Of a DNA stretch of 64,000 nucleotides, positions 8,374-16,768 are shown piece after piece. The position numbers and the translations under genes are program-made. The stretch lies in contig NZ_JABVCQ010000003.1 of the NCBI RefSeq assembly GCF_014145225.1, positions 1 to 64,000 of the forward strand, given 5' to 3'. Every line of letters starts with the position of its first letter. Positions within the stretch are counted from its first letter, which is position 1. Below the pieces are notes generated by a model. That model was not told the origin of the DNA and made no database searches. It was given only the letters and a program-made list of their open reading frames with translations. This stretch comes from Thiospirillum jenense. GTDB taxonomy: Bacteria > Pseudomonadota > Gammaproteobacteria > Chromatiales > Chromatiaceae.

Positions 8374-9327
8374 ATGTGCGCACTCACCGAACAAGAATAT
8401 AACCGGATTATTTTATTTCAAAAAGTCCCGCAAGGACACATGCAGGATGTATTAGCGTCCTGCGTCATTCGTATTCTGGACGCGGGCGAATTGCTCTTAT
8501 CCCCCGAACAGGAAAACGATTGTTTGCATATTCTCGTGTCCGGTACGCTGGGTATTCATTTCAAAACATTGGATACGCCAGAGATTCGCGTCATTATCGC
8601 TGGTGAATCGGTGGGCGAATTATCCTTGATTGAACAACGCTGGCCGTCCGCTTATGTCATTGCCAAAGACCCCTGCCGTGTGCTGTCAATGAATAATGAG
8701 ACGTTTTGGCAATTGGTGGATGTCTCCGGTCAAGTGGCGCGTAATTTATTAGGGCAACTCGCCAAATGGCTATTGAATAATACCGAAAACCTCGTTGAAA
8801 ACCGTAAAACCATTGCCGCACTCCATCAACAATCTATGCACGATGGTTTAACCGGCGTTTATAATCGCCGCTGGTTCGATCACGCATTAAATGAGCATCT
8901 CTCACGCAGCGTTCGCAGCGATAAACCCATCACGCTAATTTTATTAGACGTGGATCATTTTAAGCATTATAATGACACGCAGGGACATCAAGGCGGCGAT
9001 CAGGCGTTAATTGCACTGGCGAATGTTTTACAGGAGCGGGTGCGACCAGCCGACAGTGTTGCCCGCTATGGTGGTGAAGAGTTCGCTATTATTTTGCCGA
9101 ATACAACCATTAAAGAAAGCGCCGTGATTGCTGAACGGCTACGGATGGCAGTTGCATTACAACCTATTTATACGCCCGACGGTAAACAACTCCCCAGCAT
9201 CACCATTTCGCAAGGTCTCGCGCAAAGTAGCAGCGTCATCACTACTCCACAATCTTTAATTGAATTAGCCGACGCGCAGTTGTATCGCGCCAAACAAGCG
9301 GGGCGGCATTGCTTTTGCTATGATTAG
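8374..9327 (+). CDS. Diguanylate cyclase with N-terminal cyclic-nucleotide-binding-like domain
   Basis: 317 residues. The first part (about 20-135) has the CRP/cNMP beta-roll pattern (HILVSGTLGIHF, AGESVGELSLIEQ), and the C-terminal GGDEF domain (about 155-315) makes c-di-GMP from two GTP. The active site reads RYGGEEFAIILP, an accepted active variant, with DGLTGVYNRR at the domain start and DVDHFKHYND as the metal loop. An RxxD inhibitory site is not evident. The start at 8374 is chosen because AAGGA at 8363-8367 stands seven bases before it; an in-frame ATG at 8338 lacks this. The phosphate-binding Arg of true cAMP binders is absent (WPSAYVIA), so the regulatory ligand is uncertain. Divergent from the MBL gene. 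Confidence 0.92.
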   Translation: MCALTEQEYNRIILFQKVPQGHMQDVLASCVIRILDAGELLLSPEQENDCLHILVSGTLGIHFKTLDTPEIRVIIAGESVGELSLIEQRWPSAYVIAKDPCRVLSMNNETFWQLVDVSGQVARNLLGQLAKWLLNNTENLVENRKTIAALHQQSMHDGLTGVYNRRWFDHALNEHLSRSVRSDKPITLILLDVDHFKHYNDTQGHQGGDQALIALANVLQERVRPADSVARYGGEEFAIILPNTTIKESAVIAERLRMAVALQPIYTPDGKQLPSITISQGLAQSSSVITTPQSLIELADAQLYRAKQAGRHCFCYD

Positions 9328-9366
9328 CTAATGAAAAATCAGCAGCTATGGCAAGCGGATTTCATG

Positions 9367-9499
9367 TATAGTCAATCTAAGATAACTTTGATTCCAATCC
9401 AGTAATGAATCCGCAAACAACATCGTCATTCCCGTGTCTGCGGAAACGACGAAAAGCAGAGCGCCAGTTCAATAATTATTTTATATTGGCTTAACTATA
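9367..9499. mobile_element. Candidate MITE, 133 bp, TA-type ends
   Basis: The ends form an imperfect terminal inverted repeat: reading inward, TATAGTCAATCTAAGATAA on the left and TATAGTTAAGCCAATATAA on the right agree at 15 of 19 positions. There is no ORF. Ends beginning with TA are typical of IS630/Tc1-mariner-type elements, whose non-autonomous derivatives leave a TA duplication. The inside contains CGTCATTCCCG at 9424-9434, also found in the repeat at 16648-16658. It lies directly upstream of the NYN gene and may supply its promoter. No transposase is present in the window. Confidence 0.5.
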
Positions 9500-9524
9500 A
9501 GCATAACAAAATAATAAAAAACCT

Positions 9525-10292
9525 ATGTCAATTAACGAAACCGTTGCCGTTACTCCAGCAGAACGGATCAATCCAACCCTGATTTTATTCATCGATGCCG
9601 ACAATCAGTCATCGCGCCACGCCGGCAGTTTATTTGCTTTATTTGAGCAAACCTTTCATTACCGTATTATTGAAGCAGTGATTGCCGGCAATGCCCAACA
9701 TCACGGCGTTGAGCAATGGCAAGCGGCGCTCTTGAACTGCAATGCCGATCTCACTGTAACGACTTATGTCGTTGAAAAACAAAAAGATGCGGCGGATGTG
9801 GCGTTAATTTTGGCATTGGGCGCGAATCTGGCGCGCTATCAACAGCAACACAGTTGCGTAGTGTTGGTCTCGGCGGATGAGTTATTTGCCACTGTTGCGC
9901 GGCAAGTGCAGGCGCTCGGCGGCCGCATTGTGTTGGCTCATGGCAACAGTAGTGTATTAAAACGACACGCGGAATTGAGTGTGATTCTGTTGCCAGATGA
10001 CACGCCTGTTGCCACCAACTCGCCGCCCGTCGTCGCGCTAACCTGCGCAGTAGTTGCGCCATCGGCCACGCCGGCTGTCCCCGCGCTGCCTGCTGCAACC
10101 GACATTGCTAAACTAGTGCGGCTTGTGCAGGAACAGTGTAAAAAAGCCACGGGTGGTGGTTACGCAACAAATGAAGTAGGGCAGGTGTTGGCGAAATTGG
10201 GGTACGATCAGGCGGCGCGGCGCAAAATTGTTACCAGTATTCCCGGGGTGACAACGTATAAAGAGGGCAGCACCACATATTTGGTGTTTTAA
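9525..10292 (+). CDS. NYN-domain (PIN-like) protein with C-terminal helix-turn-helix/LOTUS-like domain
   Basis: 255 residues. The N-terminal part (about 15-160) matches the NYN/LabA-like PIN fold: LFIDADNQSS at the first strand, EKQKDAADVALIL with the conserved Lys and Asp residues, and a VSADELFATVARQ block where the usual motif is SGD-x-D. PIN-fold proteins are commonly metal-dependent RNases. A low-complexity Ala/Pro/Val linker (about 165-195) leads to a 60-residue C-terminal domain (AKLVRLVQEQ to TTYLVF) that looks like a small winged helix, possibly LOTUS/OST-HTH. It stands alone, downstream of the candidate MITE, with no clear Shine-Dalgarno. RNA binding or cleavage is inferred from the fold. 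Confidence 0.75.
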   Translation: MSINETVAVTPAERINPTLILFIDADNQSSRHAGSLFALFEQTFHYRIIEAVIAGNAQHHGVEQWQAALLNCNADLTVTTYVVEKQKDAADVALILALGANLARYQQQHSCVVLVSADELFATVARQVQALGGRIVLAHGNSSVLKRHAELSVILLPDDTPVATNSPPVVALTCAVVAPSATPAVPALPAATDIAKLVRLVQEQCKKATGGGYATNEVGQVLAKLGYDQAARRKIVTSIPGVTTYKEGSTTYLVF

Positions 10293-10424
10293 TCGCCCGC
10301 ATCGCTCGCTCAACTCTTTTATTTTGACCCGGCAACCCAAATATCGGTTGACAAGCTGAGGTTGATCGCAACGCAGCCCAATTCACCTATTTAATTCACT
10401 TCCACTCATTTAATCACGGAGAAA

Positions 10425-11165
10425 ATGCGTATGTTTCCTGATCGCACCGGTCAACCCGTCCCCCACGTTGTGTTTCGCACCCGCACCGATCATGATTGGC
10501 TGGATGTCACCACCGATGAATTATTCAAAAATAAAACGGTGATTGTGTTTTCATTACCGGGTGCTTTTACCCCGACCTGTTCATCCACCCATGTCCCGCG
10601 CTTTAATCATTTAGCCGCTACTTTCAAACAACACGGCGTTGATGACATCATTTGCATGGCAGTCAATGACACCTTTGTGATGAATGCGTGGCAAGAAGCC
10701 GAACGGGCGCACAATTTACGCTTCATTCCCGACGGCAATGGTGAATTCACCGAAGCAATGGGATTATTAGTAGATAAGGATGACATTGGCTTTGGCAAAC
10801 GCTCGTGGCGTTATTCAATGCTGGTGCGCAACGGTATTATTGAAAAGCAATTTATTGAACCGGAAGAACCCGGCGATCCATTCAAAGTGTCAGATGCCGA
10901 CACCATGTTGGCTTATTTAGCGCCAGCGGCTAATAAACCATTAGATATTACCGTCTTCACTCGCCCCGGCTGCCCCTATTGCGCGAAAGCAAAAGACCTG
11001 TTGAAAAAGTCCGGCATGGACTTTGAAGAACTGGTGTTAAATCGTGATTACACCGAATTAAGTTTGCGCGCTGTTGCTGGTGCTACGACCGTCCCGCAAA
11101 TCTTTATTGGTGGTCAAAAGATCGGTGGTTCGGATGACCTCGAAACCTGGTTTAGCAAGCGTTAA
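10425..11165 (+). CDS. Peroxiredoxin-glutaredoxin hybrid (glutathione-dependent peroxidase)
   Basis: 246 residues made of a Prx5-type peroxiredoxin (about 3-160) and a glutaredoxin (about 170-246). The peroxidatic Cys is in [16 protein letters not shown] near residue 50; the glutaredoxin redox site is CPYC near 183, with the TVPQIFIGG glutathione-binding strand. This fusion, known in Haemophilus, Vibrio and other Gammaproteobacteria, reduces peroxides with glutathione as electron donor and recycles itself through the attached Grx. No signal peptide, so cytoplasmic. GGAG at 10418-10421 is three bases from the first ATG and nine from a second ATG at 10431; the second may be the true start. Single-gene unit. 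Confidence 0.95.
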   Translation: MRMFPDRTGQPVPHVVFRTRTDHDWLDVTTDELFKNKTVIVFSLPGAFTPTCSSTHVPRFNHLAATFKQHGVDDIICMAVNDTFVMNAWQEAERAHNLRFIPDGNGEFTEAMGLLVDKDDIGFGKRSWRYSMLVRNGIIEKQFIEPEEPGDPFKVSDADTMLAYLAPAANKPLDITVFTRPGCPYCAKAKDLLKKSGMDFEELVLNRDYTELSLRAVAGATTVPQIFIGGQKIGGSDDLETWFSKR

Positions 11166-11352
11166 TCGGTCATTACAGATTTAATTGTCTCATTAAATCA
11201 TCCGGCTCCAGCGGGCGTAAATCGCGCAACGGTTTAATACGCAACCTGCAATTAAACTCGCGTTAAATGATTTGCTACTCGCTGGGGCGTTTATCCGTTC
11301 ATCACGGACTCTCCATCCCTTTATTATTTCCCCATTGTTATTCAGGAGGCAC

Positions 11353-12345
11353 ATGTACTCAATGATTAAACCACAGCATTCACTGACGACACTGGCATTG
11401 GCGACGGTATTAACCAGCGCCACCCTGCCTGCATTTGCCAATGAACCTGCCGCCACCGCGTTAATTAGCGGTGAGGGTTTTCAAGTCACCACCGACATGG
11501 TGGATGCTGAATTGCGGTTTCGCCCCAAATTACAATCGCAACAGATTCGTTTGAATGATGGGGCATTGCGCGAATTGATTGATGATTTTTACCGCCGCGA
11601 AGCCGTGGTTGCCGAATCACAACGCGAGCGGGTCTGGGAAAATCCCGCCGATGCGTATCGTTTGGAGCGAGCGCGTAAAGAAGAGTTATTAGCGATCATG
11701 TTAGATCGGCAACGCGCTAAGTTATTAGCTTCATTGCCGGATTTCACTGCAAAAGCGCAAGAAACCTTTTTAGCTAATCAAGCAAATTATCAAATCCCCG
11801 AAACCGTCAACGTCGCGCACATTTTATTAATGGCGAAAACCGATGAAGATAAAACCAAACGGCGGGCGGAGGCAGAGGCGATTTTAGCGCGGGTGCGTAA
11901 AGGTGAAGATTTTGGGCAATTAGCTAAACAATTATCCGAAGATCGCGGCAGCGCGGCAGCGGGCGGGCAATTGGGTTATTTCCCACGCGGGCGAATGGTG
12001 CCGGCATTTGAACAAGCAGCATTTGCATTAAAAGCGCCCGGCGATCTGAGCGAGATCATTACCACACAATTCGGGTTGCACATCATTCGACTAGACGGCA
12101 AACAGCCGGCGAAAACGCAGACCTTTGATGCCGTGAAAGACTCAATTATTGCCGGATTAAAGCAAAGTTATGTGCGGGATAAATTGCGCGATTGGTATCA
12201 GCAAATGACCGATCCAAGTCGAATCAAAGCCGATCAAGCGGCAATAGACGGGTATATTAAACGTACCGTTGAAGCTGCGAAACAAGAGCCGCAATTGACT
12301 ATTCCGAGTGGCGATAAAATCGCGCCTGGCGGCAATAAAAAATAG
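11353..12345 (+). CDS. Periplasmic parvulin-type peptidyl-prolyl cis-trans isomerase
   Basis: 330 residues. A signal peptide (TTLALATVLTSATLPAFA) is followed by an N-terminal helical chaperone-like region and one parvulin domain (about 150-255): VNVAHILLMAK, GGQLGYFPRGRMVPAFEQAAF and TTQFGLHIIRLDG are the usual blocks. A charged helical tail follows. The layout is like PrsA/PpiD/EpsD-type folding helpers of exported or outer-membrane proteins. AGGAGG at 11344-11349 marks the start; it is three bases from the ATG at 11353 and twelve from the ATG at 11362, so either may be used. The frame is open further upstream, but that part lies before the ribosome-binding site. Client proteins are unknown. 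Confidence 0.88.
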   Translation: MYSMIKPQHSLTTLALATVLTSATLPAFANEPAATALISGEGFQVTTDMVDAELRFRPKLQSQQIRLNDGALRELIDDFYRREAVVAESQRERVWENPADAYRLERARKEELLAIMLDRQRAKLLASLPDFTAKAQETFLANQANYQIPETVNVAHILLMAKTDEDKTKRRAEAEAILARVRKGEDFGQLAKQLSEDRGSAAAGGQLGYFPRGRMVPAFEQAAFALKAPGDLSEIITTQFGLHIIRLDGKQPAKTQTFDAVKDSIIAGLKQSYVRDKLRDWYQQMTDPSRIKADQAAIDGYIKRTVEAAKQEPQLTIPSGDKIAPGGNKK

Positions 12346-12389
12346 CAGGTTTTATCAGTGTGAGTAGGGCGGTTTAATCAACCACTGTC

Positions 12390-12412
12390 GCGTGATTAAT
12401 CACGCCATTTTT
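12390..12412 (+). terminator. Probable rho-independent terminator of the parvulin gene
   Basis: GCGTGA at 12390-12395 pairs with TCACGC at 12400-12405 around a TTAA loop, and TTTTT follows two bases later at 12408-12412. It is 45 bp past the stop of the parvulin gene. The stem is short, so strength is modest. Confidence 0.5.
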
Positions 12413-12440
12413 AATCGGCATTGCACCGATTGAATTGTCA

Positions 12441-12481
12441 GCCAAGCGAGCAGTTATTAATTAACAACCACTCGCTTTGGC
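12441..12481. other. Imperfect inverted repeat between convergent genes
   Basis: GCCAAGCGAG at 12441-12450 can pair with CTCGCTTTGGC at 12471-12481, leaving one bulged base. It lies between the parvulin gene and the convergent RRM gene. There is no T-run on either side, so a role as terminator is doubtful. Confidence 0.3.
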
Positions 12482-12514
12482 GCCGTGTTTAATAATCAGC
12501 AGGTCGCGTAATGA

Positions 12515-12829
12515 TTACCAACGACCGCCACCACCGCCATTGCCACCACGTCCACCGCCACCACCACCACTGCGTGGTGGACGTTCAGCGCGTGGTTTCG
12601 CCTGATTGACCCGCATCGGGCGTCCTTTCAACGGCGTTTCATTCAGTGCCTTAATCGCCGCATCCGCTTCCGCATTATTCGGCATTTCGACGAAGCCAAA
12701 GCCTTTTGATTCACCGGTAAATTTATCGGTAATCAGATTGGCACTTTCGACGTCGCCGTAGGCAGCAAAGGCCTCGCGCAGTTCGTCTTGGGTCACGCTA
12801 TAGGCCAGGTTGCCAACGTAAATATTCAT
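12515..12829 (-). CDS. Glycine-rich RRM RNA-binding protein
   Basis: 104 residues: one RNA-recognition motif followed by a glycine-rich tail. RNP2 reads IYVGNL at residues 3-8 and RNP1 reads KGFGFVEM near 41-48, with the aromatic positions that stack on RNA bases present. The tail is almost entirely Gly, Arg and Asn and ends in Trp. Such small bacterial RRM proteins resemble cyanobacterial Rbp and plant glycine-rich proteins and are often linked to cold or stress. The ATG at 12829 is preceded by GAGAAG and opens exactly at the RRM; the frame is open further upstream but adds non-conserved residues. Monocistronic. Confidence 0.92.
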   Translation of the reverse strand: MNIYVGNLAYSVTQDELREAFAAYGDVESANLITDKFTGESKGFGFVEMPNNAEADAAIKALNETPLKGRPMRVNQAKPRAERPPRSGGGGGGRGGNGGGGGRW

Positions 12830-13682
12830 CAGTCGCTTCTCGCTCAAAAGAGTGCATTGCAAAAAAAACTGTTCCAATAATGACAATCACCGCCGTTTTT
12901 ATTTAACAACAACGGTATTTTCATAGCGTCACCCGAACAGGATTGATGACGCAGGGCCGGCCACCGCCCACCAACTCACAGCGCCCACGCCCCACGCCGC
13001 CGGGCAATTGCCGACGCGCTGGATGCTGATGCTATCAGTCGTTGATGGTGAACGATCACTGCCGCTACTTGCCGGCCACTGCTGACCGTTTGACCATGCC
13101 ACACCGCGTCGCGTCTTGCTTGAGTGACAAGACAGCGGACGGTTGGCATACTCTAACAGATCAGAGTGACCGCAAAGAGGGGAATACTGCCGCATTTGAA
13201 GGGCGACGGCAGCTTGAAAATGGGGAGAGCGCGGTTGATGACCAACCCATTGCGAAATGGCAATGCCATGATGTGGCGGGTGGCGCATCATTAAATTGGT
13301 CAACCGGCACTGAATGATTGTTCGACAACATGACACAACGCTGTCCGCGCTTGCAAATAATTGCGGTGTATTGGCACAGCGCCAGTCGGCAGTGCGAACT
13401 AAATGTGAAGTCGAGGTCGTCAAACGTGCGTCACGCGATACGCCTAGCGGTGGGCGTTGATATTCAGGTTAAGAATACGCGAAAATTTAGCACTCTGCAA
13501 AAAAATGTTGCAGTTGTATCACCACTGGTCAGACCGGCGGGGCGGTTTATTACCAATGGGTGGGGCGCTACCCATCACTTCTGCGCCAGCACCCATTGCA
13601 CACCGCGTCCAATGAATAGAGCGCCGCATTGCAATTAACTCGCTCATAATTAATGCCAAATCATTAACCAGCGCCGCTACCG
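12830..13682. other. Long stretch without a supportable gene
   Basis: About 850 bases separate the RRM gene from the EF-hand-like gene. Open frames exist on both strands (for example 12929-13423 minus and 13042-13638 plus) but their proteins show no recognisable motif, odd composition (many Cys, Ser, His, Trp) and no ribosome-binding site. I found no match by eye to RNase P RNA, tmRNA or 6S RNA. It may hold an unrecognised small RNA or the decayed remains of a gene. Confidence 0.5.
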
Positions 13683-14792
13683 TTATGCCACCAAATCAAT
13701 TTGCTGCATGGTGCCGGCGCTGCCGTTTTCATTTAAAAATACGCCAGATGAGCGCACCTGTCCGAGCAGTTCATTATCGGTATTTTTAATCGCAAAAGGC
13801 GTGGCGACATGACCAAGATAAATCGCACCGACGCCGCGCTGCCCGAGGCTCATTAATTGGTCATTTCCGCTCTCATCTTTCGACCAAATGCGCAGGCTAT
13901 TATAGATGCTATCGTTTTCATCAATCCAGCCATTGCCGTCATCATCATAGTTAGCCAATTCAGAAAACCCATTGCCGCTCATTGCGCCAAATAATTCTTT
14001 GCCGTCGTTAATCACACCATCTTGATTGCGATCTAATGCCAAAAAGCCGCTGTTGGGGCTGACAAATGCAATTTGATCAGCTTGACCATTCGCGTCAATA
14101 TCGAATTGATAACGGGTAGCAGTTAATTGCGCTGCCGTGCCACCAAAGTTCACAACCAGCGGGTCTTTCATACGCGCTGCGTCACCCAGCCGAATACTCA
14201 CATTTTGTTCTTGTAAAAACTCCCGGCTCATGTTTAATTCAATTGCTAAAGTAATTTCACGCCCATCAGCAGTAGTCACCACCCCAGCGGCAGTGAATTG
14301 CGTTGATTCACTTTCATAATGCCGCGTATAGGCATCATATTCAACGCCCCACCCCACCGGCGCGGCCGCTTGATTATTACCGCCATTGCCCCCACCATTC
14401 GGATCAAGATGCGCCAAGTCTCCCGCAGTTGATTGCGCGTTGGCTTGCGCGTCAGCTAATTCTTTAGCAAATTGTCCCGGCGGCGCTAAGTGCAATTTTT
14501 TACCGGTCAAAACCTCAATCATTCTAATTAACAACGCCATTTTCAATTCATCTTCCGGCGTCATTTCCGCATCAGCATCCGCCACCTCTTTGGTTGGCTG
14601 CATCTCCTGCGCCGCAGAAGACAAATGCACCGCGCCAGCCGAGCGCTCCGCCGGACGTGCAACACTGGGGCGGTTGTTGTCAAACGCCGGCCGCTGATTG
14701 CCCGTCCACATCCGCAAGCGTTCGTGTTGCACCTGCGTCGTCACCGCCTCGCGTTGACTACCTAACTGCATGATAGAAGAAGTAATTTTCAT
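13683..14792 (-). CDS. Protein with EF-hand/dockerin-like calcium loops, function unknown
   Basis: 369 residues, no signal peptide seen at the N-terminus (MKITSSIMQLGSQREAVTTQ). The first 140 residues are low-complexity, rich in Ala, Glu, Gln and Asn, with a Gly/Asn linker. The C-terminal half is compact and carries calcium-loop-like motifs: LDRNQDGVINDGKELFG near residue 252 and NYDDDGNGWIDENDSIY near 278, followed by LRIWSKDESG. This combination occurs in a family of large, often secreted proteobacterial proteins next to RTX-type or cadherin-like repeats; here it stands alone. Calcium binding is likely, function unknown. It is divergent from the AAA-SPOR gene, with about 180 bp between them. 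Confidence 0.65.
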   Translation of the reverse strand: MKITSSIMQLGSQREAVTTQVQHERLRMWTGNQRPAFDNNRPSVARPAERSAGAVHLSSAAQEMQPTKEVADADAEMTPEDELKMALLIRMIEVLTGKKLHLAPPGQFAKELADAQANAQSTAGDLAHLDPNGGGNGGNNQAAAPVGWGVEYDAYTRHYESESTQFTAAGVVTTADGREITLAIELNMSREFLQEQNVSIRLGDAARMKDPLVVNFGGTAAQLTATRYQFDIDANGQADQIAFVSPNSGFLALDRNQDGVINDGKELFGAMSGNGFSELANYDDDGNGWIDENDSIYNSLRIWSKDESGNDQLMSLGQRGVGAIYLGHVATPFAIKNTDNELLGQVRSSGVFLNENGSAGTMQQIDLVA

Positions 14793-14970
14793 ACTCGATT
14801 GCTCCCGCGTGGCCGTAAAAATGTGAGGTTTACCCAGGGTATCGGCAGGCGACAGGCAAACTTAAACCGTGATGGCGATCACAGTTGCCAAGTTGAGCGG
14901 CCGGTTGGGTTAAAATCAGTTTTAATATCCTGCCCCACGATTGTGTTTAGATTTTAGTTTCATAGTTGCC

Positions 14971-16557
14971 ATGCCTTTGAATTCCACCTGTCTTGCTCAA
15001 CTTGGCTTGCGTCAGTCACCGTTTGAATCCAGCCCCGAGCCGCGTTTTATCTACGACGACGCGCTGCTGGAAAGTTTGATTGAACTGGCACAGCGTACCC
15101 TCGCCCAATCTAATGCGCTGGTAGTCATCACCGGTGCGGAGGGATCAGGTCGCACCACCCAATTGATGCGGCTGCTCGGCTTACTGCCCGACACCACCGC
15201 CGTGATCGCCTTCCGCGCCCGCCCCAACACCGCATTTGACGCGGTGGAAATGACCATCCGCCACACGCTGCGTACCAAAAGCGCCGCCCCGACCACCGAA
15301 CAGCCGCTGGTGGATTTATTAGCTGACCGCCTGCGCAACGGTGCCGCTCAAGTATTAGTGGTGGATGACGCACAATTGCTCGTCACCGCCGCCATCGGGC
15401 AAATTTTTCAACTGCGCCGCCGTCTGATTGACCTGGTTGGTCAGGCGCCACGACTGGTGCTGGTGGGCGATCACACCCTGACGCAAATGAAATGGCCGGC
15501 GCTGGATAAACGTGACGAGGAGCGCGTGGTGTATTTGCACCTCCGCCCGCTCAGTCGAGAGCAGGTCGCGGCGTATTTACGCTTTCGCCTGCGAGCTGCC
15601 GGCGGTGCCGATCCTGAAACGCTGTTACGGCGAGCGCCACTGGATCGCTTGCATCAAGGCAGTCACGGCTTGCCCGCGCAGTTAAACAGCCTGGCAGAAG
15701 CGTGGTTATTGGAACTGTGCCAAGCGCCGCCCCCCGTGCCAGCCGCCCCGCCTGAACCGCCCGTCACATCCCCGCCGCCCGCCGTCACTGGTGCAGCCGC
15801 GACCAAATTATCGCTGTGGCAACGACTGCTGGCGCGGTTGACGGGACGGCGCGCCGCGCCACCGTCAGCCGCAACGTCAATCAAAGCGGACGCTTCATCA
15901 CCCGCCGGGAATAAAAAAACCGCCGCAGTTTTAATCCCCATTTGGCAGCGGCGCTGGTTTATTCCGACCGCGGTCGGCGGCATTATGATCATTGGGTTAG
16001 TGCCGGTATTTTGGCAATGGCCGTATTCACCGCCGCCGCCGCCGCATCAAGACGGTCAATTCGCCCCCACGCCGCCGCTGGTTGAAACACCCGCCACGCC
16101 CGAGCCACCGCCGCCCAGCGTTACCCCAGTTGCCACGTCACCAATGCCACCGCCCGAACCGCCATCCGCTGAGGCTGTAACGCCCATGCCGCCTACACCC
16201 GCCGACGTGCCACCGCCGGCCCCGGCAACCACTGACCCCCCCCCGCCCGCCGTCGCACCGCCAGTGACGCAATCGGATCGTGATTGGCTCATGGCAGAAA
16301 ATCCCAATCATTTAACGGTGCAATTGATAGCGGCGGAAACATTAGCAACGGCACAAGGACATATCACGCCTTACGGATTACAAGAAGTGCGGTTTATTTC
16401 CACGCGGGCGCGTGATCGTAATTACGTCATTGCATTATTCGGCAGCTTTCCCAATCAAGCCGCCGCCACGCAAGCAGTCAATGCGTTACCAGCGCGCCTG
16501 CGTCAACAAGGGTATTGGATTCGCAGCGTCGGTTCGGTGCAGGATTCATTGCGGTGA
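14971..16557 (+). CDS. AAA ATPase with membrane anchor and C-terminal SPOR domain (DamX/ExeA-like)
   Basis: 528 residues. An N-terminal AAA domain of the ExeA/MshM type carries Walker A GAEGSGRTT (about 55-63) and Walker B VLVVDDAQLL (about 127-136). A Pro/Ala linker precedes one transmembrane helix (about 328-348, GGIMIIGLVPVFW). A very proline-rich periplasmic stretch follows (about 350-435), then an 80-residue SPOR domain (LTVQLIAAE to IRSVGSV), which binds glycan strands lacking stem peptides at the septum. DamX of enterics has the same overall order. A role at the division site or in passing an appendage through peptidoglycan is likely. The ATG at 14971 is preferred to an in-frame TTG at 14941. 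Monocistronic. Confidence 0.88.
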   Translation: MPLNSTCLAQLGLRQSPFESSPEPRFIYDDALLESLIELAQRTLAQSNALVVITGAEGSGRTTQLMRLLGLLPDTTAVIAFRARPNTAFDAVEMTIRHTLRTKSAAPTTEQPLVDLLADRLRNGAAQVLVVDDAQLLVTAAIGQIFQLRRRLIDLVGQAPRLVLVGDHTLTQMKWPALDKRDEERVVYLHLRPLSREQVAAYLRFRLRAAGGADPETLLRRAPLDRLHQGSHGLPAQLNSLAEAWLLELCQAPPPVPAAPPEPPVTSPPPAVTGAAATKLSLWQRLLARLTGRRAAPPSAATSIKADASSPAGNKKTAAVLIPIWQRRWFIPTAVGGIMIIGLVPVFWQWPYSPPPPPHQDGQFAPTPPLVETPATPEPPPPSVTPVATSPMPPPEPPSAEAVTPMPPTPADVPPPAPATTDPPPPAVAPPVTQSDRDWLMAENPNHLTVQLIAAETLATAQGHITPYGLQEVRFISTRARDRNYVIALFGSFPNQAAATQAVNALPARLRQQGYWIRSVGSVQDSLR

Positions 16558-16647
16558 AATAACAACACGCAATTGAACACGGTCAACTGATACGCAAATT
16601 CAATCAGAAAAACTGATCATTTGATTACAACACCAATTAAATGCAGC

Positions 16648-16711
16648 CGTCATTCCCGCGAATGCGGGAATCTAGCGACGTTGCATTCTGGTTTCCGCTG
16701 GCGCGGGAATG
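16648..16711. repeat. Palindromic intergenic repeat (CGTCATTCCCGCG type)
   Basis: ATTCCCGC at 16652-16659 pairs with GCGGGAAT at 16664-16671 around GAAT. The longer arm CATTCCCGCG at 16651-16660 also pairs with CGCGGGAATG at 16702-16711, so two mutually exclusive folds exist. It lies in the 211-bp gap between the convergent AAA-SPOR and thioesterase genes. Repeats of this wording are scattered through many proteobacterial genomes; the first eleven bases recur at 9424-9434. Confidence 0.65.
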
Positions 16712-16768
16712 AAGAAGCCGGGGCGCTACTTCAGTAAGTATTCCCATTCATTCTGAGTTTATTGCCTA

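Noticed and set aside
12929-13423. Open frame of 164 codons on the minus strand
   Set aside because: No ribosome-binding site, no motif, composition unlike the neighbours, and it competes with equally long frames on the plus strand.
13042-13638. Two consecutive plus-strand open frames
   Set aside because: Short, abutting at a stop, Cys/Arg-rich and without any recognisable feature; treated as chance frames in a non-coding gap.
16056-16307. Glycine-rich minus-strand frame
   Set aside because: It is the antisense of the proline-rich linker in the AAA-SPOR protein.
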